NCBI RefSeq assembly: GCF_031845265.1
Contig: NZ_JAVRBG010000003.1
Location: 124,001 to 188,000 of the forward strand
Length of the DNA: 64,000 bases
Direction of reading: 5' to 3'
Origin: Mesonia ostreae
GTDB taxonomy: Bacteria > Bacteroidota > Bacteroidia > Flavobacteriales > Flavobacteriaceae
Below are positions 17,599-26,560 of this stretch, piece by piece. Position 1 is the stretch's first letter, and each line of letters starts with the position of its first letter. The notes under the pieces were generated by a model. That model saw only the letters and a program-made list of their open reading frames with translations, had not been told where the DNA came from and did not search any database. Both the position numbers and the translations under genes were made by a program.

Positions 17599-17886
17599 AT
17601 GAGCACATATCATAAAGCATTAGAAGATTTTGGAAAATTATACTATGCGCACGCAACATTAGGAATTATTCTTTCTAGTTGCTTGGGAGGAGCGGCAGCG
17701 ATGCTCATATTAATGAGTGGCCACGGAGTTTCACAAATGATTCAGCTATTTATTGTCACGACCGTTTGTATGGGCTTTAATACAACCGTTTTAGCTTGCT
17801 TAAAATCAAAAATAGTATTTAACAGTCTTATTGCAAGTCTCTTAGTATGCGTATTTTTCATTACCTATCATATTATCATCCTCTAA
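17599..17886 (+). CDS. Small membrane protein of unknown function, NO-stress operon
   Basis: 95 aa, not recognised. The N-terminal 15 residues are polar (MSTYHKALEDFGKLYY), then three hydrophobic segments (about 18-40, 45-68, 72-95) suggest three membrane helices. AAGGAA lies 4 bases before the ATG, a better ribosome-binding site than most here. It is the first gene behind the FNR-like operator and is followed by truncated hemoglobin and RIC genes, so it is probably part of the response to NO or low oxygen. His and Cys residues (H7, H18, C28, H42, C57, C67) could bind heme or metal, but that is only a possibility. Confidence 0.75.
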   Translation: MSTYHKALEDFGKLYYAHATLGIILSSCLGGAAAMLILMSGHGVSQMIQLFIVTTVCMGFNTTVLACLKSKIVFNSLIASLLVCVFFITYHIIIL

Positions 17887-17961
17887 ATAAGCTTTCAAAC
17901 TGTTCTTACCGTCAAGCGGAAGAGCGAGTAAATTATTTTAAAATTTGAAGTACATTTATTT

Positions 17962-18351
17962 ATGAAAACCAAAATTGAATCGATCACAGAGGTAAAAAAA
18001 CTGGTGGATGTTTTTTATGAAAAAGTAAGACAAGACCAAGTATTATCTCCCATATTTAATGAGATCATTCAAGATCAATGGCCAGAACATTTGGCTAAGA
18101 TGTATCGTTTTTGGCAAACCGTATTGTTAAAAGAGCTTACGTATAAAGGAGCGCCATTTTTGCCTCATCAAAAAATGGATTTAGTAGGAAAGCATTTTAA
18201 GTTATGGTTAAAACTTTTTAACGAAACCATCGATGAAAATTTTGAAGGAGAAACCGCAGAAGAAGCACGATGGAGAGCATCTAAAATGGCAGAAATGTTT
18301 GAAACTAAAATTAATTTTCACCGAGAAAATAACACAAAACCTTTATTTTAA
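17962..18351 (+). CDS. Group III truncated hemoglobin
   Basis: 129 aa, two-over-two globin fold, cytoplasmic. The segment VGKHFKLWLKLFNETIDENF matches the F-helix region of group III truncated hemoglobins, with His78 as probable proximal heme ligand; YRFWQTVLL fits the C-D/E region. Group III members (for example Ctb of Campylobacter) bind oxygen tightly and are linked to NO stress and microaerobic growth. Position between an unknown membrane protein and a RIC gene, under an FNR-like site, supports an NO-handling role. Confidence 0.9.
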   Translation: MKTKIESITEVKKLVDVFYEKVRQDQVLSPIFNEIIQDQWPEHLAKMYRFWQTVLLKELTYKGAPFLPHQKMDLVGKHFKLWLKLFNETIDENFEGETAEEARWRASKMAEMFETKINFHRENNTKPLF

Positions 18352-18362
18352 AATTTTAACTT

Positions 18363-19094
18363 ATGACTATTTCAAAAGACCAACACGTAGGAGAACTCGT
18401 TGCGCAAGATTATAAATTAGCGCAAATTTTTAAAGACCACAAAATAGATTTTTGCTGTAATGGCGATCGTTCTTTGAGCGATGTTTGCGAAAAGAAAAAC
18501 ATCTCTACAGATTCACTTATTAAGAAGCTAGAAAATGCTGCAGCTCAAAAAGGTCAAGAGAATATCAATTTTGATGCTTGGCCATTAGATTTATTAGCAG
18601 ATTATATTGAGAAAACACATCATCGTTATGTAGAGAAGCAAAGTGTTGTATTAAAAGCCTATTTAGATAAACTTTGCAAGGTTCACGGCAATCAGCATCC
18701 AGAGCTTCATGAAATTAAAACTCTTTTTAATGATTCTACGGGAGAGCTGGCAGCCCACATGAAAAAAGAGGAACTAATTTTATTTCCTTTTATTAAAAAA
18801 ATGAATACCGCAAAAGAAACGCAACAAGAAATGCCAAAAGCTTCTTTTGAAACGGTAGAAAATCCTATAGAGATGATGATGCACGACCACGATGCGGAAG
18901 GAGAGCGCTTTAGAAAAATTGCAGAACTAAGTAATGACTATACTCCGCCAGAAGATGCTTGTCAAACTTACCGAGTAACATTTAGCCTTTTAGAAGAATT
19001 TGAAAATGATTTACACAAACATATTCATTTAGAAAATAACATGTTATTTCCAAAAGCAATAGCTTTAGAAAAGGAAAGTCTTACGGCAGTTTAA
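18363..19094 (+). CDS. ric: Iron-sulfur cluster repair di-iron protein (RIC/ScdA/YtfE)
   Basis: 243 aa. The N-terminal DUF542/ScdA-N domain (about 1-60) carries the Cys pair in DFCCNGDRSLSDVC (C31, C32). The C-terminal hemerythrin-like region supplies the di-iron ligands, seen as THHRYVEKQ, HMKKEELILFPF, MMHDHDAEGE and HKHIHLENNMLFPKA. RIC proteins repair or supply iron to Fe-S clusters damaged by nitric oxide or oxidants. It starts 11 bp after the hemoglobin gene and closes the operon. The name follows the RIC family; ytfE or scdA would be equivalent. Confidence 0.94.
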   Translation: MTISKDQHVGELVAQDYKLAQIFKDHKIDFCCNGDRSLSDVCEKKNISTDSLIKKLENAAAQKGQENINFDAWPLDLLADYIEKTHHRYVEKQSVVLKAYLDKLCKVHGNQHPELHEIKTLFNDSTGELAAHMKKEELILFPFIKKMNTAKETQQEMPKASFETVENPIEMMMHDHDAEGERFRKIAELSNDYTPPEDACQTYRVTFSLLEEFENDLHKHIHLENNMLFPKAIALEKESLTAV

Positions 19095-19127
19095 AGTGCA
19101 CTAAAAGCACCGAAAACGATTCGTTTG

Positions 19128-19175
19128 AAGTAAGCCGTTTATAAAGAATAATTATTTTTTATAAACGGCTTACTT
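19128..19175 (+). terminator. Perfect 18-bp hairpin after the RIC gene
   Basis: AAGTAAGCCGTTTATAAA (19128-19145) and its exact complement (19158-19175) with a 12-base loop. No long T-run follows, so it may end transcription weakly or protect the 3' end of the mRNA. Confidence 0.6.
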
Positions 19176-19473
19176 TATATCTATGTGATTTTATATCAGA
19201 AGGATAATCTAATAAATGAATATAGAAAATAGAATAATTTCACATTAAAATAGAATAAGCATATCTATTTAAAAATTAAATTTTCTAGATCATAGCATAC
19301 AGAAATAGAAAAGCTGCTTTATTTCCCCTGCATAGAAATAATTTTTATCGTTTTAAAGCATTTATTGCCGATAAAGATATAAATTTGTTAAATAAACTGC
19401 TTAAAAATCAGTTTAAGAGTAAGTTTCATTTTTAAATGTTACTATTGCACTAATTCTTAAAAATTATATCACT
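19176..19473. other. Leader of the T9SS cargo gene
   Basis: AT-rich, no gene. A -7-like element TAAATTTG at 19380-19387 would give an 80-base untranslated leader for the 19474 gene; no clear -33 partner. Confidence 0.4.
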
Positions 19474-22400
19474 ATGAAAAAAACATTACCCACGGGTTTT
19501 TTAAAACCTATTACATTTTTATTCGCATTTCTTTTTTCTGTCTCCTTAAGTTGGGGGCAAATTATTAATATTAAAAATCAAAGTTTCGAAAATTCTGGAA
19601 ACAATTGGAACTATAGCGTCAATCCGGATAGTTATAATATCTCTGGCGATGTATGGGATATCGTTGCATCTTTAAGCAGTATTTCACCAAATGAAGGCTC
19701 CAAGTTTTGGGGAATGCAAGATTTAGATAATAATAACGGCGGAGGTTCATTTGCTCATACCCTTACCTTTTCAAATGAAAATATTAGCGCTTATTCAGAT
19801 GTAGAACTTAGTTTTTTTTATCATACAATTGGATATGACAGCACTGACAGTTTAAGTTATGAATTAGTAATTGACAACGTTAGCCAAGGAGAAGTTTTGC
19901 TTCCTAAAGACGATTCAGGAACTATCAGCATCAATATATCTACAGATTATCCTTCAGCTAATGAAGTTGGAATAATTATTTCCGCAAAACAAAACGGAGG
20001 AAGTGATTATGCTGGGGTAGATAATTTTCAATTAAATGGAATCTCTGCCAACGCCAATGACCTAACTACAGAGGTGTATGAGCCAACAAATCAGGTTGTG
20101 TCTAATGAGATTATCGCTGCAGATGTTACCACAAGTTCAAATTCTGAAGAAATTTTCGGTTTTATTGTTGAAGATCAAGCATCTGGCGATGGCCTTCCCA
20201 CCAATATAACTAAAATTAATTTTGTGCCAGGAGCTAATAATACGGCAGATTGGACAGATCATATTCAAGGAATTGTAATATTTGACGAAAATTTAACTAC
20301 CTTTACTCCTACGGTAACTATTACAGACAACTTAATTAGTTTAGAGTTTAGCACTCCTATTAGTATTGCAGATGGTGATTCTTTGGAATTCTTAACAGGA
20401 ATCTATTTAAATACAACCAATATTGTAGATCAAAGTATTATTCAATTCGAAATTCCTGGAACAGGACACGGATTTCAATCTGACATTAACGGTTCTTCAT
20501 TTGCAGACCCATTATTATTTGGTGCAATTACAGGAAATAATATAACTATAGACGTAGATTTTACTGAGTCTAGATTTTTTCAGCAGCCAACAAATACGGT
20601 TATCAATACTGTGATGGATCCAGGAGTTATGGTTGCCGCTGTAGATGTAAATGGAAATGTGGATACGGAATATAACTTAGATTTATCTGTAACTTCTACT
20701 GGTTCTCTAGTTGGTTCTCCCGTGGTAGAAACTGCTGTAAACGGGATTGCTAATTTTAATAATTTGGTGCACTCTGCCTTAGGAACAGGGTTTACTCTAA
20801 CGGTATCAGATGATTTACTACCTGACCTAACAAGTGATTCTTTTGATATTTTAGCTATACCCTCTGTACCTACACCAGGCAGTATTTATATTACGGAAAT
20901 CTCAGATGCAAATGACTTTGAAAATGAATTTATAGAGATTTTTAATATCACAAATCAGGCTATAGATTTAAGCACTACGAAACTTGTAATGTTACCTCAA
21001 GGTACCGTATGGGACTTAAGTGATTTTAATCCAACTACGATACCAGCAAAAGGTTTCGCTATTATATCTAGGGGAAATAATAAGTCACAATTTGAGAATG
21101 AATTTGGATCTTTAAACGCTAACACCAATTTTATTGAAGGAAGCGGTGGAATGTTCTTTGGAACAGACAGAAGTTTTCAATTATTTGAAGGAGGAACTGC
21201 CGATGTTGCTGATGGTACTTTAATTGACGAAACTGGAACAAGTACAGCAAACGGACAAAGAATTTATCAAAATATTTTTACAGGTGTATTTGTAGATAAT
21301 CTTCAAAGCAATGCAAATCCAGGAGAATTAGATTACTTATTGTATGCAAATGGAGCTTGGATCAATAATGACGCTGTAGATGATATAAACGATCAAGATG
21401 TTCTATTCTATGATAACTTTACCGCAAACTCACCTATAACTACGAACAATTTATATATTGATGCAGGTAAAACTTTAAAAGTTCAAGATTACTTATTGGT
21501 AGAAGGAAATGAAGTCGTGATTAATGGAGATTTACTATTTGCAAGTGAGTCCCCTACACAAATTGGTACCTTAGGACCTTTATCTTCTTCGGCTATAATT
21601 ACAGGAGAGGCAAGCGTAGAACGTATTATTCCGCCAACTAGAGCTTTTAGATTTTTAAGTAGTTCAGTAACTACTTCTACATCAATTAATGCGAATTGGC
21701 AAGAGGGAGTTCATAACACATCTACGACAGGTAACTTTAATCAAAATCCAAATCCCGGTTTTGGAACGCATATTACCGGTTCTACATCTGGTGCTAATGG
21801 ATTAGATGCTACAGATTCTGGAAATCCTTCATTGTTCACTTATGATAATGCGACTTTAGATTGGAATGCAGTAACCAATACAGATACAAATACGTTAACT
21901 TCTGGCGAAGCGTATAGAATTATGATACGTGGTAGTCGTGGAGTAGATGTAACTAATAATGAAACGATTCCAGATACTACAAGATTAAGAATGAAAGGAA
22001 GCTTGACAAATCCTAGTGTAGATGTTATTATTCCTACATCTTCTTTAAATACCAACACTAATGCGTATAATTTTGTAGGAAATCCTTATCAAGCTGTTAT
22101 TGATATGAATAGCGTATTAAATGCTTCTACAGATTTAAATACTAATCAATACTATGTGTGGGATCCTAATAAGAATGTTAGAGGTGCTTATGTAACTGTA
22201 AGTCTTCCTGCGGGAATCAATTCCGATGCTTCAGAAGCGAATCAATTTGCTCAGCCTAATCAAGCGTTTTTTGTACAAACCAATGGAGCCAATCCAAAAG
22301 CTGTTTTTGCTCAATCACATAAAGTAAATGAAGGTTTAACGCAAGTTTTCAAATCTAATACTGTTGAAGATTTACAATTAACCGTTCAGCTTTTTGCACA

Positions 22401-23073
22401 ATTAAATGCTACCAATGAGGAAATCTTAACAGATAGTTTTATGGTTCTATTTAACGACCAATACTCTAACGACGTTACAGATGAGGATGCGGGTAAATTA
22501 GGAAACCTAGATGAGAATATTGCTCTTGTAAATGATAATAGCTATTTGAGTATTGAAAAAAGAAGTTTACCTTTTACAGGAGAGACGCTGCCGTTTTTCA
22601 ACAATAACTATAGAAACAGCAATTACACTTTAAAAATAGAAGCTCCAGTTTTTAATGAAGTTGAAGCGTATTTGGTAGATAACTACTTACAAGAACAAAC
22701 TTTATTAAACAGCGGTGAGAATGTTATAACATTTATGATAGATGAAGAGGTTTCTGAAAGTATTTCTGATAGTCGTTTTTCAATTATTTTTGAAGAGAGT
22801 TCTCTACAAGTAGTTGATAAAGAAGTTGCGTTTGCTGTTTATCCTAATCCTTTCAAGGAAGGTGGAATTACCATTAACTCATCACAGTTAGAAGGAAAGA
22901 ATGTTAAAATACAAGTTAGCTCTATTCTTGGTCAAGAAGTTTACCAGACTGAATTGGAGATGACAAGTAACACTATTCAACTTCAAGAATTAAATAAATT
23001 AAATAGTGGAGTTTATATTCTTTCTCTAACTACAGAAGGACAAACTTTTACTAAGAAAATTATTAAAAAATAA
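19474..23073 (+). CDS. Large secreted protein with lamin-tail domain and T9SS type A sorting signal
   Basis: 1199 aa. The signal peptide is about residues 1-29 (ends SLSWGQ). A jelly-roll-like domain follows (about 30-190: SFENSGNNWNY... YAGVDNFQLNG), then a beta-rich region (about 200-465). A lamin-tail domain is at about 468-600 (SIYITEISDAND, EFIEIFN, PAKGFAIISRG). A long beta region precedes the C-terminal T9SS type A sorting domain (about 1119-1199: FAVYPNPF..., LNSGVYILSLTTEGQTFTKK). The protein should cross the outer membrane through the type IX system and be anchored or released. No catalytic domain is seen. The next gene starts 5 bp downstream. Confidence 0.88.
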   Translation: MKKTLPTGFLKPITFLFAFLFSVSLSWGQIINIKNQSFENSGNNWNYSVNPDSYNISGDVWDIVASLSSISPNEGSKFWGMQDLDNNNGGGSFAHTLTFSNENISAYSDVELSFFYHTIGYDSTDSLSYELVIDNVSQGEVLLPKDDSGTISINISTDYPSANEVGIIISAKQNGGSDYAGVDNFQLNGISANANDLTTEVYEPTNQVVSNEIIAADVTTSSNSEEIFGFIVEDQASGDGLPTNITKINFVPGANNTADWTDHIQGIVIFDENLTTFTPTVTITDNLISLEFSTPISIADGDSLEFLTGIYLNTTNIVDQSIIQFEIPGTGHGFQSDINGSSFADPLLFGAITGNNITIDVDFTESRFFQQPTNTVINTVMDPGVMVAAVDVNGNVDTEYNLDLSVTSTGSLVGSPVVETAVNGIANFNNLVHSALGTGFTLTVSDDLLPDLTSDSFDILAIPSVPTPGSIYITEISDANDFENEFIEIFNITNQAIDLSTTKLVMLPQGTVWDLSDFNPTTIPAKGFAIISRGNNKSQFENEFGSLNANTNFIEGSGGMFFGTDRSFQLFEGGTADVADGTLIDETGTSTANGQRIYQNIFTGVFVDNLQSNANPGELDYLLYANGAWINNDAVDDINDQDVLFYDNFTANSPITTNNLYIDAGKTLKVQDYLLVEGNEVVINGDLLFASESPTQIGTLGPLSSSAIITGEASVERIIPPTRAFRFLSSSVTTSTSINANWQEGVHNTSTTGNFNQNPNPGFGTHITGSTSGANGLDATDSGNPSLFTYDNATLDWNAVTNTDTNTLTSGEAYRIMIRGSRGVDVTNNETIPDTTRLRMKGSLTNPSVDVIIPTSSLNTNTNAYNFVGNPYQAVIDMNSVLNASTDLNTNQYYVWDPNKNVRGAYVTVSLPAGINSDASEANQFAQPNQAFFVQTNGANPKAVFAQSHKVNEGLTQVFKSNTVEDLQLTVQLFAQLNATNEEILTDSFMVLFNDQYSNDVTDEDAGKLGNLDENIALVNDNSYLSIEKRSLPFTGETLPFFNNNYRNSNYTLKIEAPVFNEVEAYLVDNYLQEQTLLNSGENVITFMIDEEVSESISDSRFSIIFEESSLQVVDKEVAFAVYPNPFKEGGITINSSQLEGKNVKIQVSSILGQEVYQTELEMTSNTIQLQELNKLNSGVYILSLTTEGQTFTKKIIKK

Positions 23074-23078
23074 AATTT

Positions 23079-23270
23079 ATGAAAAAGAAATTTTTAACAG
23101 CATATATAACTCTAGCGTTTTTAGGAATTGGTATTACAAGTTTTGCACAAGACAATCTACCCAATTTTGACACAAATGTAGAGGATGAAATACCTGCAGC
23201 TCCAATAGATGGTTTTATCTTAACAGGATTAATCATTGGAGCAGCGTATGGAATTGGAAAAAAGAAATAA
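23079..23270 (+). CDS. Small exported protein with a sorting-signal-like C-terminus
   Basis: 63 aa. An N-terminal signal peptide (about 1-24, ends TSFAQ) is followed by a short acidic linker (NLPNFDTNVEDE) and a C-terminus made of a short motif (APIDGF), one hydrophobic stretch (ILTGLIIGAAYGI) and a basic end (GKKK). That three-part tail is the architecture of PEP-CTERM/exosortase-type or PID-CTERM-type sorting signals found in flavobacteria. It lies 5 bp after a T9SS cargo gene, so the two are co-transcribed. Function unknown; after removal of both ends little more than a short acidic peptide would remain. Confidence 0.78.
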   Translation: MKKKFLTAYITLAFLGIGITSFAQDNLPNFDTNVEDEIPAAPIDGFILTGLIIGAAYGIGKKK

Positions 23271-23291
23271 GCTATTTATTTCTTTATAATC

Positions 23292-23321
23292 AAAGCTCAT
23301 CTTTAAAAAGATGAGCTTTTT
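23292..23321 (+). terminator. Terminator after the cargo/small-protein operon
   Basis: AAAGCTCATCTTT, AAA loop, AAGATGAGCTTTTT. Confidence 0.85.
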
Positions 23322-23645
23322 GCATTTCATATATGCAATACTTTTAAAAATAGTATTTGGTTTAAAATGATGAAACTGAATTAGGTTTGACAATATAGAA
23401 TGATAAAGTTATAATTTAGATGTAGAAGAAATCTTAAGCCTTCTAATAAGCCTTCAATAAATTTCTAAAGCAAGTCCGCGCTAAGGATGCTGTAAGGTTA
23501 GGTTGAAAGTTCTTTATTTTATTTTTTCACTTTTCACTTTTCACTTAAATCTCTTCTCAATTTTTTATTCACCTCTACCTCAATTCACATCTTAATTTAA
23601 CAAAATAAATTCTATATTTGCCACCCGTAAAAAAGACTGTATTTC
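23322..23645. other. Intergenic region before pheT
   Basis: No gene. It includes a short tandem tract of TTTTCACTTTTCACTTTTCAC (near 23524-23546) and the pheT promoter. Confidence 0.5.
23613..23620 (+). promoter_or_regulatory. -7 element of the pheT promoter
   Basis: TATATTTG fits TAnnTTTG and is 25 bp before the pheT start codon; the -33 element is not obvious. Confidence 0.55.
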
Positions 23646-26072
23646 ATGAAAATTTCATACAACTGGATTAAGCAATTCATAAAAACCGATTGGGACGCCG
23701 AAAAAACTGGAGAACTACTTACCGATCTAGGATTAGAAGTTGAAGGTATTGATGATTTCGAATCTATTAAGGGCTCCTTAGAAGGTATTGTGGTAGGCCA
23801 TGTGCTTAGCTGTGTTCCTCATGAAAATGCCGATAAACTAAAACTTACAAAAGTTGATATTGGAGAACCAGAGCCTGTACAAATTGTATGTGGTGCGCCT
23901 AATGTTGCTGAAGGACAAAAAGTTCCTGTAGCTACTATAGGAACAACACTTTACGATGAAAAAGGAGAAGCTTGGGTGATCAAAAAAGGAAAGATAAGAG
24001 GAGAATATAGCTTCGGGATGATTTGTGCCGAAGATGAGTTAGGCTTAGGAAAAAGTCACGACGGGATTATGATTCTAGAAGAATCTTTAACTCCTGGTAC
24101 ACCACTCCGTACCATCTTTGAAGTAGAAAAGGATCAAGTTTACGAGATAGGCTTAACGCCTAATCGTGCAGATGCGATGAGTCACTTTGGTGTAGCGAGA
24201 GATTTAAAAGCAGGTTTTTTACAAAGCGAAATCAACAAAGGTTTAGACACCCCTTCAGTAAGTAGTTTTCATGTAGAAAATAGAAGTAAAAAAATACAGA
24301 TTGAAGTAGAAAATTCAGATTTAGCTCCACGCTATTGCGGAGTTAGTATTTCTGGAATTAAAGTAGCTCCTTCCCCACAATGGCTTCAAAATAGATTAAA
24401 AGCAATAGGAATTACCCCTAAAAATAATGTAGTAGACACTACCAATTATGTATTGCACGAATTGGGACAGCCATTACACGCTTTTGATGCCGATAATATC
24501 ATCGGAAATAAAATTAAAGTTAAAACGCTTCCTAAAGCTACAAAATTCATCACCTTAGATGGTGTTGAAAGAGAATTGCACGAAGACGACTTGATGATTT
24601 GTGACCAAGAAAAACCTCTTTGTATTGCGGGAATCCTTGGTGGATTACATTCTGGCGTAAATGAGCAAACCACTTCTGTCTTTTTAGAGAGTGCATATTT
24701 TAATCCTGTAAGCGTTAGAAAAACGGCCAAAAGACACGGTATAAATACCGATGCTTCTTTTCGTTTTGAAAGAGGAGTTGATCCTAATATTACAGAATAT
24801 GCGCTAAAGAGAGCAGCCTTATTGATTCAAAAAACTGCAGGAGGTTATGTCACTAGTGATGTAGATGATTTTTATCCTAAGAAAATAGAAGATTTTCAAG
24901 TGTTTTTAACCTTCAATAAAATTAATCAACTCATTGGCCAAGAAATTGATCCTGGAACTATTAAATCAATTTTAGCTTCCTTAGACATTCGTGTTAACAA
25001 TGTGACCGAAAGTGGCTTAGGACTTACCATTCCTGCGTATCGCGTAGATGTGCAGCGAGAAGTAGATGTGATTGAAGAGATTTTAAGAGTTTACGGTTAT
25101 AATAATATTGAATTTAGTGAAAAATTTAATGCCTCCATCTCCAACTCTACCCGATTTGAAGATTATAGATTGCAAAATATAATCGCCAATCAGCTGGTGG
25201 GACAAGGTTTTTATGAAATGATGGCCAACTCGCTAACGAAAGACTATTCCGCGTTAAGCGATACCGTTAATAAAGCATATAATGTAGATATTTTAAATCC
25301 GTTAAGTCAAGATTTGAGTGTAATGCGCCAGTCGTTACTTTTTAGTGTTTTAGAATCTACCGCGTACAACCTCAACCGAAAGAATGAAAATTTAAAGCTT
25401 TTTGAATTCGGAAAAACATATCATAATTTCCCTAACGGAAGAGAAGAACACAAGCATTTAGCTTTATGCCTTAGCGGAAATAAAAACAAGGAACGCTGGA
25501 ACAGTTCTGCACAAAAGAACGATTTCTTTTATGCTAAAGGAAGTATTCAAAGCATTTTGGAACGTTTAAATCTTGCTGAAGGAATAAGCTACCAACCAGT
25601 AAAAAATTCAATTTTCTCTGAAGGGTTACAACTTAATTACCAAAAAAAGAAATTGGCAGAATTTGGCGTGGTGAAAAAATCAATTTTAAAGAATTTCAGT
25701 ATTGATCAAGAAGTAATTTTTGCAGATTTTGATTGGACTACAGTAATTGAAATGTCTAAGAACAAAGAAATTAAATTTCAGCCTATCCAAAAATACCCAT
25801 CTGTAAGAAGAGATTTTGCATTGTTATTGGATCAAAATATTAGCTTTGATAATATTTATGATATTGCGCATAAAACCGAAAGAAAGCTCTTAAAGGATGT
25901 TGATCTTTTTGATGTTTATCAAGGAAAGAATCTACCAGAAGGAAAGAAAAGTTATGCGGTAAGTTTTATCTTTTTAGATGAGCATAAAACCCTTACCGAT
26001 AAGCAAGTAGATAAGATTATGTCTAAACTACAACAACAATTTGAGAAGCAACTCGGCGCAGAATTGCGTTAA
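23646..26072 (+). CDS. pheT: Phenylalanine-tRNA ligase beta subunit
   Basis: 808 aa, the usual length for bacterial PheT. It charges tRNA-Phe as an alpha2-beta2 enzyme with PheS, which is not in this window. Domains in order: N-terminal strand, EMAP/tRNA-binding domain (about 40-155, HENADKLKLTKVDIG, VCGAPNV), B3/4 editing domain (about 210-400, TNYVLHELGQPLHAFD, CIAGILGG), B5 domain (about 405-475), catalytic-like core, and C-terminal ferredoxin-fold anticodon-binding domain (about 714-808, YPSVRRDFALLLD). No anomalies. Confidence 0.96.
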   Translation: MKISYNWIKQFIKTDWDAEKTGELLTDLGLEVEGIDDFESIKGSLEGIVVGHVLSCVPHENADKLKLTKVDIGEPEPVQIVCGAPNVAEGQKVPVATIGTTLYDEKGEAWVIKKGKIRGEYSFGMICAEDELGLGKSHDGIMILEESLTPGTPLRTIFEVEKDQVYEIGLTPNRADAMSHFGVARDLKAGFLQSEINKGLDTPSVSSFHVENRSKKIQIEVENSDLAPRYCGVSISGIKVAPSPQWLQNRLKAIGITPKNNVVDTTNYVLHELGQPLHAFDADNIIGNKIKVKTLPKATKFITLDGVERELHEDDLMICDQEKPLCIAGILGGLHSGVNEQTTSVFLESAYFNPVSVRKTAKRHGINTDASFRFERGVDPNITEYALKRAALLIQKTAGGYVTSDVDDFYPKKIEDFQVFLTFNKINQLIGQEIDPGTIKSILASLDIRVNNVTESGLGLTIPAYRVDVQREVDVIEEILRVYGYNNIEFSEKFNASISNSTRFEDYRLQNIIANQLVGQGFYEMMANSLTKDYSALSDTVNKAYNVDILNPLSQDLSVMRQSLLFSVLESTAYNLNRKNENLKLFEFGKTYHNFPNGREEHKHLALCLSGNKNKERWNSSAQKNDFFYAKGSIQSILERLNLAEGISYQPVKNSIFSEGLQLNYQKKKLAEFGVVKKSILKNFSIDQEVIFADFDWTTVIEMSKNKEIKFQPIQKYPSVRRDFALLLDQNISFDNIYDIAHKTERKLLKDVDLFDVYQGKNLPEGKKSYAVSFIFLDEHKTLTDKQVDKIMSKLQQQFEKQLGAELR

Positions 26073-26084
26073 TAAATAAAGAAA

Positions 26085-26205
26085 GTAGACAAGAGTTGAG
26101 AGTAAAGATTCAAGAGACGAGATTCAAGAGGCACGAGTCGAGAGACTAACAATTATTGACTAAAGACTATCGACTAAAAACTACCAACTAGAGAGCCTAA
26201 ATCAT
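26085..26205. repeat. Degenerate low-complexity word tract
   Basis: Imperfect repeats of short words: AAGAGTTGAGAGT, TTCAAGAGACGAGATTCAAG, and GACTAAAGACTATCGACTAAA. Similar tracts lie at 30530-30700, 39722-39780, 38460-38500 and 43605-43800. Confidence 0.6.
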
Positions 26206-26287
26206 TTCTGTTATAATTTTCTCAAAAATAAGAGTTGTAAGTTTTCTTACTCGTGTTTTTCGGTTATCTTTAAGAAAAAGAAAGAAT

Positions 26288-26515
26288 ATGAGCGATACAG
26301 AATATGTAAACATCTACACCGGTACCGAAGTAAATATACAATATTTACAAAGTGTAATGGAAAAAGCAGGAATTTCATCCATTATAAAAAACAATCACGA
26401 ATCTGGAGTTCGAAGTGGGTTTTATGGTGGGGATGCGATGCAAGTGCAACTTTTAGTTCACGTTACCCATCAACCGGAAGCCGAAAAAATTGTAAAAGCT
26501 ACTTTTCCTAACTAA
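26288..26515 (+). CDS. DUF2007 domain protein
   Basis: 75 aa. YVNIYTGTEVNIQYLQSVMEKAGI and the end VHVTHQPEAEKIVKATF match the small alpha-beta DUF2007 (putative signal-transducing, PII-like) domain. These proteins are common in Bacteroidota and have no firm function. It stands alone and ends in a shared terminator. Confidence 0.85.
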   Translation: MSDTEYVNIYTGTEVNIQYLQSVMEKAGISSIIKNNHESGVRSGFYGGDAMQVQLLVHVTHQPEAEKIVKATFPN

Positions 26516-26545
26516 AAAAAGCCCGATAAATCGGGCTTTTTTTAT
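26514..26545. terminator. Bidirectional terminator
   Basis: AAAAAAAGCCCGAT, AA, ATCGGGCTTTTTTT between two convergent genes. Confidence 0.9.
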
Positions 26546-26560
26546 AGGATTTTCTAACTT

